Positions 1 to 6,335 of a DNA stretch of 9,353 nucleotides are shown piece by piece. Made by a program: the position numbers and the translations under genes. The stretch is from NCBI GenBank assembly GCA_945937855.1, contig CAMEUC010000037.1, positions 1 through 9,353 of the forward strand, in the 5' to 3' direction. The notes below the pieces were generated by a model that was not told the DNA's origin, made no database searches, and worked only from the letters and a program-made list of their open reading frames with translations. This stretch comes from an uncultured Clostridium sp. GTDB lineage: Bacteria; Bacillota; Clostridia; TANB77; CAG-508. Numbering within the stretch: position 1 is the first letter of the stretch; each line of letters begins with the position of its first letter.

Positions 1-7
1 GGCACAT

Positions 8-985
8 ATGATTATTTTAACTAAAGATAACTTAGAAAGTAATGAACAGATTACAAATATTATAGAAGAAGAAAAACAATTGATTATGTCTACAATAGAA
101 TCTCAAAAAGCTTTAAAAAGTATATTATTAGATTATATGCAAAAGTTAGCAGATTCTACTGATAATGTGAGCATTAACCACTCAGATACCATACTAAATA
201 TTTTACAAGACTCTAAAGAAACTCTAAATCTTTTTCAGATCAACAAAGATTTATTAAATAATTTATTAAAATTACTTGATAATGTTGCTTTAGAGTTTCG
301 TAATAAAGAAAGAAACATAGATTTTGAAACTATAAATCATTTTAATAAAGATTTTTTTGACGCAAATAAAACTATATCTAGAAATACAATGCTAATAGAA
401 ATTTTTTTACAATCCACTCTGCAATTTTCTAAATTTAAATTTGACAACACGGATGATAATTCTATTAACAATACTGCTTTCCCTGATGAAGCTAAAGAAG
501 ATAAAATTATAGAAACTCCTGTAAATAAAAATTTAGTGCAACCTGTTGGGGATACAGATATTATCGAAAATACTTTGATTATATCTGAAACAAAAGGGAA
601 AGTATTTTTACCATATACAATTTCTTCTCTTGATGATACATTAAAAAATAACTCTGATAAATATTCAAGTATTGAAGATATTATAAATAAAAAATATACT
701 TTACCATTTGGTTTATTTAAAAATCCTGCTATTGCAAGATTTAGAGAAGGGTTTAATCTAATGAGAAAGAAAGAAAAAAAATCTATTAGAAATGCTTTCG
801 ATTTAGGTATGGAATTACTTTTCAATTATAATTTGCATCCTGCAATTATCACTGCTTGTAAAAATTTAGATGAATTAGATGCTTATTTAGAATATTTAGA
901 AAATAATGAGACTCATAAATTTGATTATTTTAAGATTATTTTTGACATAGCTCCAGTTTCTTTAGGGAAAAATAAAAGAAGTTAA
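8..985 (+). CDS. Conserved hypothetical protein, clostridial type, function unknown
   Basis: Encodes 325 residues from the ATG at 8. The frame is open back to the window edge and only seven bases precede this ATG, so the start cannot be verified and the gene may begin upstream. No signal peptide or membrane segment is visible, so it is probably cytoplasmic. Residues about 10-140 are polar, Leu/Ile-rich and look helical or coiled-coil. Residues about 145-185 form a low-complexity acidic/Asn-rich linker. The C-terminal part, about 188-315, looks like the conserved domain; it contains LPYTISSLDDTL, an ARFREGFNLMRKKEKKSI segment and LHPAIITACKNLDELDAYLE. I recall similar C-terminal sequences in clostridial hypothetical proteins but know no function and will not assign one. 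The gene converges on the surface-protein operon and is probably unrelated to it. Confidence 0.8.
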   Translation: MIILTKDNLESNEQITNIIEEEKQLIMSTIESQKALKSILLDYMQKLADSTDNVSINHSDTILNILQDSKETLNLFQINKDLLNNLLKLLDNVALEFRNKERNIDFETINHFNKDFFDANKTISRNTMLIEIFLQSTLQFSKFKFDNTDDNSINNTAFPDEAKEDKIIETPVNKNLVQPVGDTDIIENTLIISETKGKVFLPYTISSLDDTLKNNSDKYSSIEDIINKKYTLPFGLFKNPAIARFREGFNLMRKKEKKSIRNAFDLGMELLFNYNLHPAIITACKNLDELDAYLEYLENNETHKFDYFKIIFDIAPVSLGKNKRS

Positions 986-1006
986 GACTTACACTTAACT
1001 TCTTTT
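974..1006. terminator. Bidirectional intrinsic terminator between convergent genes
   Basis: A perfect 13-bp inverted repeat has arms at 974-986 (AAAAGAAGTTAAG) and 994-1006 (CTTAACTTCTTTT) around a 7-nt loop. Each strand reads A-run, stem, U-run, so it can stop transcription from both sides. The TAA stop of the plus-strand gene (983-985) lies inside the left arm. The minus-strand surface-protein gene ends 8 bp beyond the other arm. Confidence 0.9.
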
Positions 1007-1013
1007 AAATACA

Positions 1014-2987
1014 TTAATCTATTTTCTCAAATTTCCACTTTTGTGCATCTGTTTCATTTGGTGCCCAGCTTTGAATGTTTTGGTAGTTTGCTGGAGTTCC
1101 TCCATCCACATCTATGCTAGTACCATATGATGACCTTAAATAATAATATTCATCTTCATTACTTTTAACTATTTTGAATCTTTCATTTACAGCATCAGAG
1201 CCATTATAAAGCATTATATTTGCTCCATCGTCACTTGTCGCCCCAGAGATATTTAAATATAGCGAAGTTGCAGCATAAGGAACAATGTTATAGTAATTAT
1301 TAGCTGCACTTGCCAAAAATGAGAATTGTTGGGCTACAGTATTGTTGTCTTGAAATATCTGAATATTAGTTCCGCTTTCCATAGTTGCATTATTAACATC
1401 ACATACAAAAGTATAATCGCCTTTTACCCTTGATATTATCTTAATTTTATCTCCCACCATGATATTTGTTCCATCAGAATATTTTAATAGTGTTCCATCT
1501 GCATCTCTTACTAAATACCAATCAACCGATGTAGTTGTAGTATAATTTTTTACTGCATAGCTTGAATCTCCATTTACTGTAGGTGTATTATTTCCATTCT
1601 TAAATGTAACATTTGATGCATAATACAATTTTCCACTTGATGAATATGAAAAATCTGCATTATCAGTGCTGACTGTACTATTGCAAATATATGTTGGACC
1701 AGTATTAAAAGAACGAATTGCCCCAGCACTTCCAGATATAATATTACTATTAGCAATACTTATTACAGTTTTTGGACCCCAATTTACAACAGCATGAGTA
1801 GATTCTGAGCTAATTGTACAATTTTCTATATGCATTGTTTGCTCTGTATTTCCAGTTGCATATATAGCAAATACTTTATCTACAGTAAATTTACTATTAC
1901 TTAAATTTACTGTTCCTCCATCAGAACAAATAAGTCCTCCAGCAGTAGAGCTTGATTCTTCACGTTGATAGTTTCCAGAGTCTATTGTCAATTTTCCTAC
2001 GTTCCTAATAAAGCGATAATCTACTTTTAAAAGTCCTGTTCCTATTTTATCAGATACTTTTAACGTTCCATTATTATAAATATAGCAAATATCACTTCCT
2101 GCAATATAATTAATTGTTTTTCCATTTATATCTATATTAGCAATTTTTTCGCTATCCACACTCATACCCTGAGTTGGATTTTCATTATCTATCATTAAAT
2201 AATTGTTTATACTTGTATCTGAGCTTTCTACTGCTTCTTTTAAACTATTAAATACTTGGCAAGTTGTTTCTCCTATTATATTGCTAAATCCTACTTTATT
2301 GTTGATAAATGTTGGAACAGCTCCATTGTTACATCTTACTACTACTCCAGAATCTACTGTTACATTTGAAAAAGTTCCTTCTGTAGTTTCTTTTGATAAC
2401 AATTGTGTCGTTGTCTCTCCATTATATGCAAGTGTTACTTTAGTTACTTCCTCAGCTGGCACAAAAACAAATTTAATAAAAGAATTTAAAATAGTATTTG
2501 TTATTGTGGTCAATCCTTCTTTATATTTAAAAGTTATGTTAAATGTAATGTCCTCTCCTTTTAGTAACTTATCCCCACATGTAATGTTTTCTAAACTAAA
2601 TATCACATCTGAATTATCATAAAACTGTGGGTCAGATTCATATGTAGTTTCTTTAAAGTAATAATCAATTGATGTACTGTTATGTACTGTAATAGAATAT
2701 GTTATTGATGAATCAGCATAATATCCTAATTGAATCTTACTTCCTAATAGTGTCTGATAAAGTGACTGAATTTTAAAATTATCTGGTACTGCATTTACAT
2801 CACTTACATATACCATATCTGTAATAAATACACCATCTTGGGCTTGAGCTAATAATATTCCAGATATTTCACCTTTTATTGAATTAATTGCTGCGTATCC
2901 AATACTCATAAAACATGTTGCTATACATATTAAAAAGAGAAATATCCACGAACTAGATTTATGTTTTTTCTTCTTAATGTTGTTCAT
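1014..2987 (-). CDS. Exported surface protein: TasA-type leader, beta-helix region and C-terminal ricin-B lectin domain
   Basis: Encodes 657 residues from the ATG at 2987. I chose this start because AGGAGG lies 6 nt upstream; an in-frame ATG at 3011 has no ribosome binding site and would overlap the preceding gene. Residues 5-10 are basic, 14-32 are hydrophobic and end in SIGYAAINS, so the predicted cleavage is after Ala33. Residues about 43-178 resemble a TasA/camelysin-like beta-sandwich (QDGVFITDMVYVSDVN, then SITYSITVHNSTSIDYYF, then INSF-like NSFIKFVFV). Residues about 280-480 contain short Asn/Ser/Gly-rich strands typical of a right-handed parallel beta-helix (for example GTVNLSNSKFTV). 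Residues about 522-657 fit a ricin-B trefoil: three repeats ending QQFSF, ERFKI and QKWKF, the last a true QxW. No LPXTG motif or C-terminal anchor is present. As last gene of the operon it is a likely SipW-type substrate and may bind glycans. Lectin and beta-helix calls are from pattern reading. Confidence 0.82.
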   Translation of the reverse strand: MNNIKKKKHKSSSWIFLFLICIATCFMSIGYAAINSIKGEISGILLAQAQDGVFITDMVYVSDVNAVPDNFKIQSLYQTLLGSKIQLGYYADSSITYSITVHNSTSIDYYFKETTYESDPQFYDNSDVIFSLENITCGDKLLKGEDITFNITFKYKEGLTTITNTILNSFIKFVFVPAEEVTKVTLAYNGETTTQLLSKETTEGTFSNVTVDSGVVVRCNNGAVPTFINNKVGFSNIIGETTCQVFNSLKEAVESSDTSINNYLMIDNENPTQGMSVDSEKIANIDINGKTINYIAGSDICYIYNNGTLKVSDKIGTGLLKVDYRFIRNVGKLTIDSGNYQREESSSTAGGLICSDGGTVNLSNSKFTVDKVFAIYATGNTEQTMHIENCTISSESTHAVVNWGPKTVISIANSNIISGSAGAIRSFNTGPTYICNSTVSTDNADFSYSSSGKLYYASNVTFKNGNNTPTVNGDSSYAVKNYTTTTSVDWYLVRDADGTLLKYSDGTNIMVGDKIKIISRVKGDYTFVCDVNNATMESGTNIQIFQDNNTVAQQFSFLASAANNYYNIVPYAATSLYLNISGATSDDGANIMLYNGSDAVNERFKIVKSNEDEYYYLRSSYGTSIDVDGGTPANYQNIQSWAPNETDAQKWKFEKID

Positions 2988-2993
2988 AGGCTT

Positions 2994-2999
2994 CCTCCT
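2994..2999 (-). promoter_or_regulatory. Ribosome binding site fixing the start of the lectin-domain surface protein
   Basis: AGGAGG on the minus strand with a 6-nt spacer to the ATG at 2987. It lies just after the stop codon of the upstream gene (3003-3001), which supports translation from 2987 and a shared mRNA. Confidence 0.9.
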
Positions 3000-3000
3000 C

Positions 3001-4074
3001 TTATTTTTCATTATTTACTTTTAGTTCAAATACATATAATATATTTGTTTTGCTTGGTATCATAAAATACGTCTTTCTTTTTTCTTTGACTTCAAACATT
3101 AATATTGGTTCTTGTATTGTGTCTCTTATTTCCAGCATATCACTAAATGTATCTAAGAACAACACTTGATATTTATCTAAATCTAAAAGGTTATTAACTT
3201 TTTGTATATATGAACCATAATTACTTACTATTTTGTTTAGTTCCAATTTGTATATATCTTCTGATGTTCTACTTTTTACTATATATTGGATTAATTTTAT
3301 AACTAATATAATTTCTACTAATACCATAAATCCAATTAATACTTTTAACCAGCAAAATTTCTTTACTTCACAAGTTATTAATTCATCTTCACAACCTACT
3401 AAATTTGAAGTTAGGTTTATTGCTACAGTTTTAGTTGTTAAAGGTATTTCTAAAGAAACTATATATTCGTCATTTTCATCTCTTGTAAAGTTGTCTGCCT
3501 TACCATTTAATTTTATAAGCATATTTATAGTCAAAGTACTTTCTGCATTATCCAAGTCATAGACTGATACAAATTTTTTAATGATGTCATTATACTTATT
3601 GTAGTCTATTTTTATTTGTTCACTTATTTTTGCATTAGAGTTGCTATCATGTGAAAAACTTTTTTCTGCAACTAATTCTTCTTTAAAATTATAAATTGAT
3701 TTATCTGTACTTTTTTCTGCAACATTTACTTCTGCTTCAATTCTATATTTATAATCATATTCAATATCTTTTTCAAAGATTGCTAATTCATAATCAAAAT
3801 TAGCAGTAATATAATCGATTAAACTTGCTATGTATTGATTATCTTTTTCAGCATAATCGCTGTCATAAAATTCATTTTCTTTTAGATATACTTTATAGTC
3901 AACATTACTATTTTCTTTATAGCATACTGTTGCTGTTTCGTTTTTCTTCACGCATACTATTATAAGAATTATTATAGCAATAGCCAAAATTATGCCTTTA
4001 GTAACTTGCCTACGAATATGTCTTTTTCTTTTTATTTGATATCCGGCACTTCTATCTGTATATCTTTTTTTCAT
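3001..4074 (-). CDS. DUF5305-like two-pass membrane protein
   Basis: Encodes 357 residues. A basic N-terminus (KRKRHIRRQ, 15-23) precedes TM1 (about 26-42). An extracytoplasmic domain (about 43-242) contains NVDYKVYLKENEFY (57-70) and a following IDYITANFDYEL, which I recognise as the opening signature of the DUF5305 family. TM2 is about 243-265. A C-terminal cytoplasmic domain (about 270-357) contains EIRDTIQEPILMFEV and a hydrophobic ILYVFEL end. Cysteines occur at 41, 51, 228, 235 and 241, mostly near the membrane faces. AAAGGAG sits 6 nt before the ATG. The gene begins 16 bp after the signal peptidase gene. From memory, DUF5305 proteins occur beside SipW/archaeal-type signal peptidases; their biochemical role is unknown. 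Inference: a membrane partner in processing or assembly of the two exported proteins. No catalytic motif is visible. Confidence 0.75.
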   Translation of the reverse strand: MKKRYTDRSAGYQIKRKRHIRRQVTKGIILAIAIIILIIVCVKKNETATVCYKENSNVDYKVYLKENEFYDSDYAEKDNQYIASLIDYITANFDYELAIFEKDIEYDYKYRIEAEVNVAEKSTDKSIYNFKEELVAEKSFSHDSNSNAKISEQIKIDYNKYNDIIKKFVSVYDLDNAESTLTINMLIKLNGKADNFTRDENDEYIVSLEIPLTTKTVAINLTSNLVGCEDELITCEVKKFCWLKVLIGFMVLVEIILVIKLIQYIVKSRTSEDIYKLELNKIVSNYGSYIQKVNNLLDLDKYQVLFLDTFSDMLEIRDTIQEPILMFEVKEKRKTYFMIPSKTNILYVFELKVNNEK

Positions 4075-4090
4075 AGCTAACTCCTTTCTC

Positions 4091-5215
4091 TTATGTTTTT
4101 GTGAATATATCTCTTAGCCACAGAGTTGGATATCCTATATATATTATCCTAAACTTAGATATTCCAAGGATTTCATTATTTGTTATATATCCTTCATCTG
4201 CTTGCCCATTTGCATCTCCTTTTGTGTAGTATCTATATTCTCCATCTACTTGTTTTATATCTATTACTCTATGAACTATACTCATATTATTTTTTTCAAA
4301 AATAATTACTTGTCCTGTAGAAATTATTTGGTTATCATAACTTTCAAATACAACTGCATCTCCTTTGTTTATTGTTCCTGTCATACTTCCAGAACCTATT
4401 ACCAATATTCCATATTTGAATTTACAAGAAATTAACATTATTAAAAGCGTCATAATTGTAATTAATATTACTGTAGATATAATCGTTTTTTTCTTGTCCT
4501 TACTTGCAACTACAAAATTATCTTTTGAATAACATTTTTCTAATATTAAATATATAATATATGGATATAGTATTCTTAGGAAACATCTAAAAAAGATGTA
4601 TACGTCTGGAATTATCGGTATTATATATGCATATAGCACTGTAATTAATCTAAATACTATTACAGGTTTACATCCAAATCTGATGGAAATATAGTTGTAT
4701 AAAAGATTACATGCTATTGATGCAAACAAAGTAAAACTTATAATATTTATAAATCCATCAAATGTTGTTATTTGATATATGTTTGCATAAATTATTAAGT
4801 CTATCAGTATCATTGCTATTATCGTTAATATTTTTGATATGATACTTTTTTCTGCTAAAAATATGCTTCTTATTACTTCTGATGCTATAATTATTGTTGC
4901 AATTGGTATTATATAATTTAAAATTGACCAAATACTAAATTTAACCGTTGCTTCATAATATCCAAAATATAATCCCATTAGGTAAAATATCATCAAATAT
5001 ACTGCACCTAATAATGCCATTAGTAAAGTTGCTTGTTTATGGTACATTGATAAAATGTTTCTCTTTTGTAGTATTTTTCTGGTTATTAGCATATAAAATG
5101 TTATTATTACTGCCAATACAATTTTTGTAAATATATTTGGCACAAAGAGAGCAAAGAAAAGTACTATGCATATTATGGTTTCTAATATATAAGATTTTAT
5201 TTTATCTGTTTTCAT
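4091..5215 (-). CDS. sipW: SipW-type (ER/archaeal-type) signal peptidase I with a large polytopic N-terminal domain
   Basis: Encodes 374 residues. The C-terminal third carries the catalytic boxes: GSGSMTGTI (274-282, nucleophile Ser277), IVHRVIDI with His315 in the place where bacterial LepB enzymes have Lys, and TKGDANGQAD with Asp334. A Ser/His/Asp set is the hallmark of the SipW/ER-type class, which in Bacillus subtilis processes TasA and TapA. The first about 265 residues are highly hydrophobic, with about eight or nine predicted membrane segments (roughly 8-26, 30-47, 62-85, 95-118, 126-147, 153-172, 186-206, 210-226, 244-264). Classical SipW is only about 190 residues with few membrane spans, so this is an extended form. 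The catalytic domain should face outward. A GAAAGG ribosome binding site lies 5 nt before the ATG. The two neighbours with GYAA leaders are its likely substrates. The symbol is given by family, not proven orthology. Confidence 0.88.
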   Translation of the reverse strand: MKTDKIKSYILETIICIVLFFALFVPNIFTKIVLAVIITFYMLITRKILQKRNILSMYHKQATLLMALLGAVYLMIFYLMGLYFGYYEATVKFSIWSILNYIIPIATIIIASEVIRSIFLAEKSIISKILTIIAMILIDLIIYANIYQITTFDGFINIISFTLFASIACNLLYNYISIRFGCKPVIVFRLITVLYAYIIPIIPDVYIFFRCFLRILYPYIIYLILEKCYSKDNFVVASKDKKKTIISTVILITIMTLLIMLISCKFKYGILVIGSGSMTGTINKGDAVVFESYDNQIISTGQVIIFEKNNMSIVHRVIDIKQVDGEYRYYTKGDANGQADEGYITNNEILGISKFRIIYIGYPTLWLRDIFTKT

Positions 5216-5251
5216 AATAACCTTTCTTTACCTACTTTCTATCAAATATTA

Positions 5252-5770
5252 TTAAACTGTTGGTTGAACTGGCTTAGCTGTTAATGTTACTATTATATTA
5301 GAAGATACGTCTGCATCTACTGGTGTTTTTAATAATTTAACTGTTACTGTAACTGTTGTTTCTGTTCCAGCAGTAATTGATGATTGAGCTAATGTAGGAG
5401 TCACTTCAAAATAAGTGTCATTTGAGTTGGTTGTAACTGCTACACTTAAATCTGCTGTTAAGTCTGCACTTGCATTTGTAACTGTATATGTAGCTGTTGC
5501 TGTATCTCCTTTTGCTGTTAATCCTGTAACTTCTATTGTTGCTGTTCTTCCTGTAGAATCAGTTGCTGTATCTATTTTTGCTGTAGTTGTCCCTTTTCCA
5601 CCTGTTGTTGGAGTTCCTGTGAATTTAACATCAAAGTTAGCATCAGCAGGTGTAGCAGTTGCACTACCGCTAATAGTTAATGTAATGTTTGATATAGCAG
5701 CATAACCAATACCTATTAGTAAAACTGCTATTACTAATGCTACGATAATAAAAGTTTTTTTGTTTTTCAT
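5252..5770 (-). CDS. Small TasA/camelysin-like secreted protein, likely major surface or fibre subunit
   Basis: Encodes 172 residues from the ATG at 5770. A GTG nine bases upstream (5779) falls inside the ribosome binding site and is not the start. Residues 2-5 are basic, 7-22 are hydrophobic, and the leader ends IGYAAIS, so cleavage after Ala25 is predicted. This resembles the TasA leader (WAAF) and the leader of the lectin protein in the same operon. The mature part is rich in Thr, Ala and Val, has no cysteine, and alternates beta-strand-like segments (TATYTVTNASADLTADLSVA, then TETTVTVTVKL), consistent with an immunoglobulin-like beta-sandwich. As first gene of the operon with a strong ribosome binding site it is probably made in largest amount. 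GC content is visibly higher than in its neighbours (23 of 60 in 5461-5520 against 10 of 60 in 4741-4800), partly from Ala/Thr codons. Membership of the TasA clan is inferred from leader, fold pattern and neighbours; fibre formation is not shown. Confidence 0.8.
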   Translation of the reverse strand: MKNKKTFIIVALVIAVLLIGIGYAAISNITLTISGSATATPADANFDVKFTGTPTTGGKGTTTAKIDTATDSTGRTATIEVTGLTAKGDTATATYTVTNASADLTADLSVAVTTNSNDTYFEVTPTLAQSSITAGTETTVTVTVKLLKTPVDADVSSNIIVTLTAKPVQPTV

Positions 5771-5776
5771 AATTTT

Positions 5777-5784
5777 CACCCCCT
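5777..5784 (-). promoter_or_regulatory. Ribosome binding site of the TasA-like gene
   Basis: AGGGGGTG on the minus strand matches the anti-Shine-Dalgarno complement AGGAGGTG at all but one position and ends 6 nt before the ATG at 5770. It excludes the GTG at 5779 as start codon. Confidence 0.85.
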
Positions 5785-5902
5785 CTTATGTGTTTTAAAT
5801 TAATATTTTAAATTATTAATATCTTTTCAAAATTTGAATTGATATCATAATTTTAAAAACTAGATAATTATTTATTTCCTTTTTTTACCAAGGCAAATGT
5901 AT

Positions 5903-5955
5903 AAGGAGATTATGTGTTGTGTTTATGTTAGTTTCCCACAATACATAATCTCCTT
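5903..5955. repeat. 19-bp imperfect inverted repeat (hairpin) in the operon leader
   Basis: Arms 5903-5921 and 5937-5955 enclose a 15-nt loop. Eighteen of 19 positions are Watson-Crick; the remaining pair (5916/5942) is G-U in plus-strand RNA and A-C in minus-strand RNA. Neither strand has a U-run right after the stem, so it is not a standard terminator. In the operon mRNA the 5' arm contains AAGGAG three bases before an ATG (5946-5944) that opens only a 7-codon frame (MYCGKLT). A stable hairpin would hide that ribosome binding site. Confidence 0.8.
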
Positions 5956-6001
5956 CAATATTTTATCTATATTTGTTGTTATTATTTTTTCTTGATATCT
6001 A

Positions 6002-6037
6002 CTAAATTGTGTGTAAGCTCCAGTGTATTTTTTTCAT
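6002..6037 (-). CDS. Candidate leader mini-ORF of 11 codons
   Basis: ATG at 6037 follows AAGGAG (6048-6043) with a 5-nt spacer and encodes MKKIHWSLHTI before a TAG stop. It is the first start codon with a good ribosome binding site after the predicted promoter. It could be a regulatory leader peptide, but no run of a single amino acid suggests classical attenuation, and so short a frame can arise by chance. Confidence 0.25.
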   Translation of the reverse strand: MKKIHWSLHTI

Positions 6038-6083
6038 TTTTACTCCTTGGTTTTTTCAGATTATTTTTCAAATGTATATTCAA

Positions 6084-6113
6084 ATTATAACATATTACGA
6101 CTTTTTTTGTCTA
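6084..6113 (-). promoter_or_regulatory. Extended -10 promoter for the TasA-like/SipW operon
   Basis: On the minus strand TAGACA (6113-6108) is followed by an 18-nt spacer and a perfect TATAAT (6089-6084) preceded by TGT, an extended -10 element. The predicted start is near 6077. It sits about 85 bp after the asnS terminator and points at the operon, with no other gene between. A 7-bp palindrome (CTTATAT/ATATAAG, 6153-6168) about 40 bp upstream could be a regulator site, but this is weak. Confidence 0.72.
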
Positions 6114-6197
6114 CTTTTTTTTCAAATTTTTTCATTTATTTTGTTTTTTCGACTTATATCTATATAAGCAACTTTAATTTGCTACTAAAAGCAAATA

Positions 6198-6227
6198 AAA
6201 AAATGTGTTTAAATAAACACATTTTTT
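6198..6227 (-). terminator. Intrinsic terminator downstream of asnS
   Basis: Arms 6198-6210 and 6215-6227 form a 13-bp stem around the 4-nt loop AAAT (plus strand), with A/T runs on both flanks, so the minus-strand transcript ends in a U-run. It lies about 110 nt after the asnS stop. The symmetry would also let it act on plus-strand transcription. Confidence 0.82.
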
Positions 6228-6335
6228 ATTTGTTAATATTTATCCCCATTAAAGTGATATTTGCCAAGTTGTAGTATCATTGTTATATTGTTAGGTACAA
6301 CAACATGAAGCTTTAAATAGGTATTAGTTATTTAT

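Larger units (their letters stand above)
5771..6077 (-). promoter_or_regulatory. Long 5' leader of the TasA-like/SipW operon, possibly structured
   Basis: About 300 nt lie between the predicted transcription start (near 6077) and the first operon gene. On the minus strand the leader contains a mini-ORF with its own ribosome binding site (6037-6002), a 19-bp hairpin (5955-5903), and a possible 7-bp closing helix between ACCAAGG (6051-6045) and CCTTGGT (5893-5887). The last about 110 nt before the gene are very AT-rich, with a short inverted repeat at 5820-5799. No match to a riboswitch class I know was recognised, and no U-tailed terminator is present in the leader. Whether it regulates anything is inference. 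Confidence 0.5.

Noticed and set aside
337..825. Minus-strand open frame of 162 codons opposite the first gene
   Set aside because: It is a shadow of the plus-strand gene, with no ribosome binding site and no plausible protein composition.
3009..3011. Upstream ATG as start of the lectin-domain surface protein
   Set aside because: It has no ribosome binding site and the extra codons encode the AGGAGG site itself; the ATG at 2987 is ideally placed.
5415..5705. Plus-strand open frame opposite the TasA-like gene
   Set aside because: The Val/Ala-rich product reflects the complement of Thr/Ala codons in the real gene; no initiation signals are present.
5800..5830. Possible operon promoter close to the TasA-like gene (TTGAAA, 19-nt spacer, TATTAA)
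   Set aside because: Spacing and boxes are poor compared with the extended -10 promoter at 6084-6113; kept only as an alternative if start mapping disagrees.
5839..5868. Possible plus-strand promoter TTGATA-18-GATAAT
   Set aside because: Both boxes are imperfect and the region is so AT-rich that such matches are expected by chance; no gene lies downstream on that strand.
5912..5995. Plus-strand mini-ORF starting in the hairpin (ATG 5912, 27 codons) with AAGGAG three bases upstream
   Set aside because: The spacer is too short, the product is generic hydrophobic sequence, and the AAGGAG is a consequence of the palindrome.
6023..6274. Plus-strand open frame of 83 codons in the non-coding region
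   Set aside because: It begins at a GTG with no ribosome binding site, is mostly Phe/Tyr/Ile from T-rich DNA, and runs across the asnS terminator and the operon promoter.
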